A stretch of 57,250 nt of DNA from Gammaproteobacteria bacterium (GTDB lineage Bacteria > Pseudomonadota > Gammaproteobacteria > Steroidobacterales > XN24), in NCBI GenBank assembly GCA_029287575.1, contig JARFQW010000202.1, positions 1-57,250 of the forward strand, written 5' to 3'. The translations under genes were made by a program, and so were the position numbers. Shown here in pieces: positions 51,394 through 57,250 of the stretch. Positions within the stretch are counted from its first letter, which is position 1, and each line of letters starts with the position of its first letter. Below the pieces are notes generated by a model that was not told where the DNA came from, made no database searches, and worked only from the letters and a program-made list of their open reading frames with translations.

Positions 51394-51482
51394 ATACGTC
51401 CATGACGTGCCGCCGGGTTGCCACGAGTCGAATGGCTCCGTGGGGCTTACGGCCCCAGCCGAGCAGGGAGTTCTTCAAGTCC

Positions 51483-52637
51483 ATGCGCTCATCCATTGCC
51501 CCGATCCTTGCCGCGCTGGCGCTGGCCATCGTCATTTACGCCGCCACCCGCCTGTATCCGCCGGCCATCGAGGCGGACCTCATCGGCCGGACATCGGCTG
51601 CGTTGTCCGAGGCCGGCTATGGGTTCGCGGACGTCTCCGCCAACGGGCGGGATGTACGCCTCACCGGCACCGCGCCGACCGAGCTGGCCCGCGCCCAGGC
51701 AACCCGCAAGGCCAGCGCCGTGCGCGGGGTCCGGCGGCTGGAGAACCGCCTGAGCGTTGCGGGGTTCATTTCTGCGCCGACCGGCAGTTCGGACGCCCGC
51801 GAATCCGTCGCACAGGCGAGCGGCAGCCCGGGGTCGGACCTTGCCGAGCCGGAGCGTTCCGGACCGGCGCCGGCGGAGCCGGACACGGGACCTGCGCCCT
51901 GGAACTCGCGGTTCTCCCTGCGCGGCGATGAGCTCACCCTGACGGGTGACGCGCCCGATGTGGCGTTTCGGGAACGCGTTGCTCAGACCGTGCCGGAACG
52001 CTTCGGCGACATCGCCGTCCGCGACAGCCTGGCGGTCCGCGACGGCGCGGCCGACGGCACCGACACGGTCCTTCAGGCCGCCCTTGCCGAGCTCGCCGCG
52101 TTCGAAGAAGGCGACGTCGTGCTGCGGGACGGCCGGCTCGAAATCTCGGGCACGCTGCGTCCCGGGTCTGACCCCTCGGCGGTGAAACAGCGCGTGGAGT
52201 CGGCGCTGGCTGACGGCTTCGTGCTGGATTTTCAGGCCACCGCGGCGGCGCCCGCCGCGGTGGCGGAGGAGTGCCAGTCGGCGCTGAGTGAGCTGCTGGC
52301 CGGGCGCAGCGTGCAGTTCGCCTTTGGCAGCGCCGATCTGGACACGGCGAGCCACGCGCTGCTCGATGACATCGCCGAGGCAGCCGGCCGGTGCCCCGAC
52401 GCGGCCCTGGAAGTCGCCGGCCATACCGACAGCGCCGGGGACGCCGAATTCAATCAGCGCCTGAGCCTGGCGCGCGCCCGGTCGGTGGTGGCCTATCTCA
52501 CCGCCCGGGGCGTGGCGGCCTCCCGGCTGGAGGCGGTCGGCTACGGCGAATCGCAGCCGCGGGCCGACAACACGACTGCGCAAGGGCGCCGCGAAAACCG
52601 GCGAATCGAGATTGTCGTCCAGGAGCAGGAGCCATGA
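51483..52637 (+). CDS. BON-domain OmpA-family protein
   Basis: A 384-residue protein: N-terminal membrane anchor (SIAPILAALALAIVIYAATRLY), two or three BON-like domains (about 35-95 and 140-250, each with the VRLTGTAP / LTLTGDAP strand), and a C-terminal OmpA peptidoglycan-binding domain (VQFAFGSADLDTASHALLDDIA, VAGHTDSAGDAEFNQRLSLARARSVVAYL, GYGESQPRADN). It resembles mycobacterial ArfA. The start at 51483 has a distant GGGAG; an in-frame ATG at 51402 is possible. It is coupled to a 39-residue membrane protein. Confidence 0.85.
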   Translation: MRSSIAPILAALALAIVIYAATRLYPPAIEADLIGRTSAALSEAGYGFADVSANGRDVRLTGTAPTELARAQATRKASAVRGVRRLENRLSVAGFISAPTGSSDARESVAQASGSPGSDLAEPERSGPAPAEPDTGPAPWNSRFSLRGDELTLTGDAPDVAFRERVAQTVPERFGDIAVRDSLAVRDGAADGTDTVLQAALAELAAFEEGDVVLRDGRLEISGTLRPGSDPSAVKQRVESALADGFVLDFQATAAAPAAVAEECQSALSELLAGRSVQFAFGSADLDTASHALLDDIAEAAGRCPDAALEVAGHTDSAGDAEFNQRLSLARARSVVAYLTARGVAASRLEAVGYGESQPRADNTTAQGRRENRRIEIVVQEQEP

Positions 52638-52753
52638 CCTATCTGTTGACCGAGATCGTGATCGCGTTGCTGGCCGCCGCCGCGCTGGGCTTCTTCGCGG
52701 GCTGGTGGTTCGGGCAGCGCGCCGGCGACCGGGACGACGCGACGGATTCCTAA
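52634..52753 (+). CDS. 39-residue membrane protein
   Basis: MTYLLTEIVIALLAAAALGFFAG is a single TM segment followed by a short charged tail (GQRAGDRDDATDS). The ATG overlaps the stop of the BON-OmpA gene (ATGA), and AGGAGCAGGA precedes it, so translation is likely. Similar tiny proteins follow OmpA-like genes elsewhere; the function is unknown but the coupling suggests a membrane partner. Confidence 0.7.
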   Translation: MTYLLTEIVIALLAAAALGFFAGWWFGQRAGDRDDATDS

Positions 52754-52761
52754 GCGTCTGT

Positions 52762-52782
52762 CGGCGCCGGAGGGCGGCGCCG
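52762..52782 (+). terminator. GC-rich hairpin after the BON-OmpA unit
   Basis: CGGCGCC and GGCGCCG form a 7-bp stem with a GGAGGGC loop, 8 nt after the stop codon. No U-run follows. Confidence 0.35.
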
Positions 52783-52876
52783 TCAGGGACAGCCAGGGGC
52801 GCTGTTGACCATGTTGGGCGAGCCAATTGAAGGACGCGGGAATGGCCCGCCGGACGCCGAAACGGTCTATCTGCGA

Positions 52877-52906
52877 CGAGCTGAGTACTGGAGCCGCCGA
52901 GCTGAG
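52877..52906 (+). repeat. 9-bp direct repeat with 21-bp period
   Basis: CGAGCTGAG at 52877-52885 and 52898-52906. The 21-bp period is two helical turns, putting both on one face of the DNA, 90 bp ahead of the small ORF at 52996. Confidence 0.4.
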
Positions 52907-52995
52907 CCGCGGGCCGGGAGAAAAGGCGTAGGCTGATTACTCGAAAACAGGGTGAAAGCCGAACCCATCACCGGATTCCCAACGGAGAGACTGCC

Positions 52996-53154
52996 ATGAA
53001 CCGTATCCAGCGCCTGAGCCGCCACATCGTCCGCCGCGTCGATCCCGATCTGCCCGAAGCGCGCAATCGCCGCCGCTCCGTGCGGTCGAGGTTTCGCGGC
53101 GCCGTGTCCCGGGTAATCGATGCTGCCAGCCTGACGCCGACGCCCCGCACCTGA
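52996..53154 (+). CDS. Small basic protein (52 residues), hypothetical
   Basis: An ORF with a strong Shine-Dalgarno (GGAGAG, 7 nt ahead of ATG). It encodes MNRIQRLSRHIVRRVDPDLP followed by more Arg-rich sequence (ARNRRRSVRSRFRG), ending LTPTPRT. About one residue in four is Arg, and the N-terminal part would form an amphipathic helix. It lies in an otherwise empty 737-bp gap and is followed 32 nt later by a 7-bp hairpin (53186-53206). No family recognised; nucleic-acid or membrane binding is possible. Confidence 0.45.
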   Translation: MNRIQRLSRHIVRRVDPDLPEARNRRRSVRSRFRGAVSRVIDAASLTPTPRT

Positions 53155-53490
53155 CCGACCCCTGAATCCGACCGCCGCTGGCCGCGGCCCGGACCTGAGC
53201 CGGGCCTGGCTCGGGCGGAAACAGACGGCGGCTGGGGGGAAACGCGGTAGAGGGGCTACGATGGCTCCGTGTCCCGAGCGACGCCGTATTCTCCCACGGG
53301 CGGAAGGGGCCTCGTGAGTTCCCGCGGAAGGCAAGCTGCCCGGCCCTGAACGAACCCGCGATACGTCCGCGCAGACCATTGCCACGCTCTTCGCATACCC
53401 GAGGGGTCCGGGCCCCAAGGACGCGCTCCGGCCGTTCATTCCTCGATGCGCCAGCCACCAGTCCGGGATGGCTCCGGCTAGAATGAAAGG
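53155..53490. other. Gene-free stretch before the SLOG gene
   Basis: It contains a perfect inverted repeat GGCCCGG/CCGGGCC (53186-53206, 7-nt loop), perhaps the end of the small ORF's transcript. TAGAAT at 53479-53484 resembles a -10 element so close to the next start codon (53491) that a leaderless mRNA would result. Nothing else seen. Confidence 0.35.
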
Positions 53491-55272
53491 ATGGCGGTAC
53501 CCGCGGATTCTTCCAAAGCAGGCGAGCCCTCTACGGCGGAGGCGCCGCCGGCGATCAGCGTGACGTCGCCGGTACCGCTGGTGATCGGCGTCACGGGTCA
53601 CCGGGACCTGGTGGCTGAGGAAATTCCGCGTATCCGGGAAATGGTGCGCGGATTCCTGCGCACCATGCAGGCGCGGTTCCCGGATCTGCCGCTAGTCGTC
53701 ATGTCGGCTCTGGCGGAAGGTGCCGACCGGCTGGTGGCGGCCGAGGCGCGAGCCATGGGCCTGCCGCTGATCGTCCCGCTCCCCATGCCCAGGGATCTCT
53801 ATGTAACCGATTTCGTCACCAACGAATCCCGGGAGGAATTCGAAGACCTGCTGCACGGCGCCGAGGTGCTGGAGCTGCCGATTCTGGACGGATCGATTCC
53901 CGAGGCCGTGGCCGCGGGCGGCACGGCGCGCGATCATCAGTACGCCCAGCTTGGCGTCTTTCTCTGCGCCCACTGCCATATTCTCCTCGCCCTGTGGGAC
54001 GGCAAGCCCTCGGACCAGCTTGGCGGGACGGCGAGCGTCGTGAGTTTTCATCACTGGGACGTCATGCCGGGCTTCACGGAGACGGCGGCGCGGATGCGCC
54101 AGCTCCTGGCCGACGACGAGAGCGACCTCGTCTATCACATCGTGTGCTCCCGGGACCGGGAAGAGGGTGAGCCGGCGGTCGGCATGGAGACGTTCGCCAC
54201 CTCCTGGTACACGACGGATGCGGATGAGCCGCGTACCCTTGAGCTGCCAGCCCGCTACGAGAAAATCTTCAGGCGCTCGGCGGAGTTCAACAGCGATGCG
54301 GCTCGATACGCAGACCCGATTCGCAGCGAATCCTGGCCGCTGATTACCGAGGCGACGCCGCCGGAGATCATTCCGGCGGTTGCCCGGATCGATGCCGTGT
54401 TCCGCCGTGCCGACTGGCTGGCCATGCATTTCCAGAAACAGGTGATCTTCGGACTCCGGGCCACCTACACGCTGGTCGTCCTGATGGGCCTGGCCTTCAT
54501 CGCCTACGCGGACCTCCCGGGTGTGGAGGGCGCCACGCCGGCGATCTGGGCGTTCCTCGGCCTGTTTGCGGCGGGCGTGGTGCTTTCCACCATCGCCAAC
54601 CGCCGTTCCTGGCACCGGAAGTACCTGGACTACAGGGCGCTGGCCGAGGGTCTGCGTGTTCAGTTCTATTGGGCGATGGCCGGCGCGCGGGATACCCGCC
54701 AGACCAAATTTGCCCACGACAACTTTCTGCAGAAGCAGGATGTGGAGCTGGGCTGGATCCGCAACGTCATGCGGGTGACCGGCCGCCGCGGCGAACTTCT
54801 TGGTCCGGCTCAGCGCACCGAAGGTCTGGCCTGCGTGATGCGCGAGTGGGTCGACGGGCAGCTCGCCTACTACCAGCGCAAGAGCGAGGAGCGCACGCGG
54901 CACACGCACCTGACGGAACGGATCGGTTCGGTCTGCCTGTGGGGCGGCATCGCGGTGACGCTGATCCTTGCGATCAGCTCCGGCCGACTGCCTGATGCGC
55001 TGGCGGACTGGCTCCTGGTCCTGATGGGCATCCTGCCGCTGATTGCCGCGGTCCGTGAGGCCTATGCCCACAAGAAGGCGGAGCGTGAGCTGATCAAGCA
55101 GTACCAGTTCATGGGACGAATCTTCGCCAACGCCCGCCGCAAGCTGGATCTCGCCGCCGACGACGACGAGCGCCGAGCCGTGCTGAAGGCTCTGGGTGAC
55201 GCCGCGCTGGACGAACACGCGGAGTGGATCATGGTGCACCGGGAACGGCCCCTGGAACACGGTGGGCTGTAG
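53491..55272 (+). CDS. SLOG-like domain protein with four transmembrane segments
   Basis: A 593-residue protein. Residues 28-270 form a Rossmannoid SLOG/DprA-like domain: VPLVIGVTGHRDL, MSALAEGADRLVAAEARAMGLPLIVPLPMP and a DF pair near 106-107. LWDGKPSDQLGGTASVVSFH is a further conserved patch. Residues about 316-370 and 480-525 are two pairs of TM helices separated by a cytoplasmic helical region (DYRALAEGLRVQFYWAMAG), resembling the SLATT/DUF4231 effector layout. In comparative work such sensors are predicted to bind nucleotide-derived signals and trigger membrane damage. No cyclase gene is adjacent. Start context is poor (GAAAGG immediately before ATG). Confidence 0.7.
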   Translation: MAVPADSSKAGEPSTAEAPPAISVTSPVPLVIGVTGHRDLVAEEIPRIREMVRGFLRTMQARFPDLPLVVMSALAEGADRLVAAEARAMGLPLIVPLPMPRDLYVTDFVTNESREEFEDLLHGAEVLELPILDGSIPEAVAAGGTARDHQYAQLGVFLCAHCHILLALWDGKPSDQLGGTASVVSFHHWDVMPGFTETAARMRQLLADDESDLVYHIVCSRDREEGEPAVGMETFATSWYTTDADEPRTLELPARYEKIFRRSAEFNSDAARYADPIRSESWPLITEATPPEIIPAVARIDAVFRRADWLAMHFQKQVIFGLRATYTLVVLMGLAFIAYADLPGVEGATPAIWAFLGLFAAGVVLSTIANRRSWHRKYLDYRALAEGLRVQFYWAMAGARDTRQTKFAHDNFLQKQDVELGWIRNVMRVTGRRGELLGPAQRTEGLACVMREWVDGQLAYYQRKSEERTRHTHLTERIGSVCLWGGIAVTLILAISSGRLPDALADWLLVLMGILPLIAAVREAYAHKKAERELIKQYQFMGRIFANARRKLDLAADDDERRAVLKALGDAALDEHAEWIMVHRERPLEHGGL

Positions 55273-55388
55273 GCGCAAAGCCCGGAGCGTCTGACGGCCG
55301 GCACGGCCCGGGCATGCGGGCGCCGACAACGAACCCGCGGTCTACACTTTCCGGAACCTCACGACCGTTCTTCCAGCAGGAGTTCCTC

Positions 55389-56870
55389 ATGACCGACCGT
55401 ATCGATCCCGACGGCCTGCGCCTGCCAGTCAAGCTGGACAGCACGTCCAACGGCGAGTTCGAGCCGATACCCCTGGCAAGGGAGCACGAGCTGGCCAACC
55501 GGCTTGCGCTGGAGACGGCCACCCGGAACGCGCGCCGCACCGGCATGAGCCGGCGATCTTTCATGGTGTCCACCTGCGGAGCGGCCACGACGCTGCTCGC
55601 GTTCAATCAGGCGTACGCGGCGGCGGGCAAGACCGGCGGGCATTATGATCTCGCGGCCGACGCAGGTCTCGATCCTGATGCCGCGGCGGCGGCCCTGGAG
55701 GGCCAGGAGTTCATCTTCGACGTGCAGGGCCACTTCGTGAATCCGTCCGGCGCCTGGCTGAAGGAGGTGCCCGCCGACGGACGACCCCTTTCGGGCATGC
55801 CGAAGGCCGGCTGCAGCCTTGCCGAGGGCGGCGGCGATCTGGACTACCTGAAGTGCCTGGGACCCGACGAATTCGTCAAGGACGTGTTCCTGGACAGCGA
55901 TACCGACATGATGGTGCTGTCATTCGTACCCTCCCGTGCGGATGCCGAGCCGTTGACCATCGAGGAAGCCGACGCGGTCCGGACCATCGTCAACAAGATG
56001 GAGGGGGACTATCGGCTCATGCTGCACGGCCGGGTCAATCCGAACCAGCCGGGCGATATCGAGATGATGGATGAACTGGCCGGCATCTGGGGCGTGTCGG
56101 CCTGGAAGACTTATACGCAATGGGGTCCGGACGGAAAGGGGTTCTTCCTGTCGGACGAGGATACCGGTGTTCCCTTCATCGAAAAGGCCCGGGACCTGGG
56201 CGTGAAGGTCATTGCCATACACAAGGGGATTCCGTTCGGGGAGCGTTCCTACGAGCACAGCCAGTGCAGCGATATCGGTGTCGTGGCAAAGCGCTATCCC
56301 GACGTCTCGTTCCTGATCTACCACTCCGGCTTCGTGCCGGGGAACCCCGAGCTGCCGTATGACCACGCAGCCGGGCGGGATGGCATCGACACTCTGGTCA
56401 AGTCGCTGATCGATAACGACGTGGCGCCGAACAGCAACGTCTATGCGGAACTGGGCAGCACCTGGCGTTTCCTGATGCGCGATCCGGACAGCGCTGCCCA
56501 CGGCCTGGGCAAGCTGCTCAAGTACTGCGGCGAGAACAACGTCGTGTGGGGCACGGACTCCATCTGGTACGGCTCACCCCAGGACCAGATCCAGGCCTTC
56601 CGCACCTTCCAGATTTCCAGTGAACTTCAGGAGAAACACGGCTACCCGAAGATCACGCCGGCCTTGCGCGCCAAGGTATTCGGGCTCAACGCCACAAAGC
56701 CCTACAACATCCACTTAACCGAGGTTCAGCAGCGGGCGGCGGTCGACGGCATTGCCCGTCGCCGCGCGGAGTACGCCAACCACCGTGAACCGCATTTCAT
56801 GACCCACGGTCCGAAGAACCGGCGTGAATTTCTCAACCTGCTCGGCTGGAACGGCGGGCGGCGGACCTGA
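55389..56870 (+). CDS. Tat-exported amidohydrolase (TIM-barrel, PF04909-like)
   Basis: A 493-residue metal-dependent hydrolase. The start has AGGAG 7 nt upstream. A twin-arginine motif S-R-R-S-F-M lies at residues 54-59, after an unusually long N-region, followed by VSTCGAATTLLAFNQAYA. Metal-site regions: FIFDVQGHFVNPSG (Q-G-H in place of H-x-H), LHGRVNP, VIAIHKGIPF, FLIYHSGFVPG, and NVVWGTDSIWYGSPQDQI with the catalytic Asp. Reaction probably decarboxylation or hydrolysis; substrate unknown. It converges on an AbgT-type transporter gene 15 bp away. Confidence 0.82.
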   Translation: MTDRIDPDGLRLPVKLDSTSNGEFEPIPLAREHELANRLALETATRNARRTGMSRRSFMVSTCGAATTLLAFNQAYAAAGKTGGHYDLAADAGLDPDAAAAALEGQEFIFDVQGHFVNPSGAWLKEVPADGRPLSGMPKAGCSLAEGGGDLDYLKCLGPDEFVKDVFLDSDTDMMVLSFVPSRADAEPLTIEEADAVRTIVNKMEGDYRLMLHGRVNPNQPGDIEMMDELAGIWGVSAWKTYTQWGPDGKGFFLSDEDTGVPFIEKARDLGVKVIAIHKGIPFGERSYEHSQCSDIGVVAKRYPDVSFLIYHSGFVPGNPELPYDHAAGRDGIDTLVKSLIDNDVAPNSNVYAELGSTWRFLMRDPDSAAHGLGKLLKYCGENNVVWGTDSIWYGSPQDQIQAFRTFQISSELQEKHGYPKITPALRAKVFGLNATKPYNIHLTEVQQRAAVDGIARRRAEYANHREPHFMTHGPKNRREFLNLLGWNGGRRT

Positions 56871-56885
56871 GGCGATCAAGCGGCG

Positions 56886-57250
56886 TCAGCCCGGCGGATA
56901 TCCATAGCTGGCCTGGATGCCCAGCGGCAGCCCAAGGGCCCAGTAGCCGAGCAGGAATGCCGACCAGGCGACAAGCAGGGTCACGGAGTAGGGCAGCATC
57001 ATCGCCACGAGGGTCCCGATGCCCGATGCCTTGAAGTAGCGCTGGCAGAACACCACGATCAGCGGAAAGTCGGGCATGAGCGGGGTGATGATATTGGTGG
57101 TCGAGTCGCCGACCCGGTAAGCCGCCTGGGTCAGGTCCGGAGAAATACCGAGGCTCATGAGCATGGGTACCAGGATCGGAGCCAGCAGCGCCCACTTGGC
57201 CGAAGCCGAGCCCACGAGCAGGTTGACCACGGCCGTGACCAGGATGATTC
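56886..57250 (-). CDS. AbgT-family transporter, C-terminal part (5' end outside window)
   Basis: The last 120 or so codons of an AbgT-type (p-aminobenzoyl-glutamate) transporter. GSASAKWALLAPILVPMLM, TQAAYRVGDSTTNIITPLMP and FPLIVVFCQRYFKASGIGTLVAMMLPYSV are highly typical of the family's C-terminal hairpin and TM helices. The reading frame is open to the window edge. AbgT members transport aminobenzoyl-glutamate or export sulfonamides. It converges with the amidohydrolase. Confidence 0.92.
   Translation of the reverse strand, partial: IILVTAVVNLLVGSASAKWALLAPILVPMLMSLGISPDLTQAAYRVGDSTTNIITPLMPDFPLIVVFCQRYFKASGIGTLVAMMLPYSVTLLVAWSAFLLGYWALGLPLGIQASYGYPPG

Noticed and set aside
51321-51480. 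Possible fluoride riboswitch upstream of crcB
   Set aside because: GGGCGATG occurs on the minus strand, but it is only about 20 nt from the start codon and the rest of the aptamer does not follow.
53479-53490. Leaderless promoter for the SLOG gene
   Set aside because: TAGAAT is close to the ideal -10, but no -35 element is found, so it is noted only in the intergenic entry.

Overview
The window is GC-rich DNA, densely coded on both strands. The gene content points to a gammaproteobacterium: an fnr-uspE pair, OmpW, a fused ThrA with thrBC, many lipoproteins and outer-membrane beta-barrels, a class-I c-di-GMP riboswitch and a sigma-54 type promoter. I cannot name the genus. The calls rest on reading translated frames and motifs by eye. 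No RNA gene other than the riboswitch, no IS element, no CRISPR array and no attachment site was seen.

Layout. 1-4039: a truncated ompW diverges from fnr-uspE, followed by a sulfotransferase and a K+-channel-like protein. An FNR box sits between ompW and fnr. 4147-9007: thrA-thrB-thrC, the aspartate-to-threonine pathway. 9089-15505: a Tat-exported BBE-type flavoprotein, a zinc-ribbon membrane protein, a pirin, a serine hydrolase and a lipase lipoprotein. 15679-22523 (minus): a tightly coupled eight-gene operon for lipid modification. It holds a chalcone-isomerase-like protein, a DUF3833 lipoprotein, a LitR/CarH-type MerR regulator whose cobalamin-contacting residues are lost, a fatty-acid desaturase, an NTF2-like protein, a flavin oxidoreductase, DUF1365 and a cyclopropane-synthase-like methyltransferase. 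22830-24176: a BigR/SqrR-type persulfide sensor diverges from its likely target, a persulfide dioxygenase. 24238-27367: a haem-c protein, then M48 protease and LemA.

27368-44161 is the most interesting region. A sigma-54-type promoter and a GEMM-I c-di-GMP riboswitch precede seventeen co-directional, mostly overlapping genes. They encode a tri-haem surface lipoprotein with a beta-propeller, a second cysteine-rich lipoprotein, two small outer-membrane barrels, a TlpA thioredoxin, DUF4266 and DUF3570, a periplasmic protein of unknown function, two large TPR proteins and a TPR lipoprotein, a small exported protein, an ExbB/TolQ-type motor with two different ExbD subunits, an AgmX/TonB-like energy transducer and a PDZ protein. 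The layout suggests a proton-motive-force-driven trans-envelope machine, analogous to the Agl-Glt apparatus of myxobacteria, combined with a redox module and controlled by c-di-GMP.

44326-57250: an MscS channel, a TPR-2OG oxygenase, DUF3422, an outer-membrane barrel, a crcB-DUF190-AI-2E transporter operon, a BON-OmpA protein with a 39-residue membrane partner, an unannotated 52-residue basic ORF, a SLOG-plus-transmembrane protein resembling prokaryotic immune sensors, a Tat-exported amidohydrolase, and the C-terminus of an AbgT transporter running off the edge.
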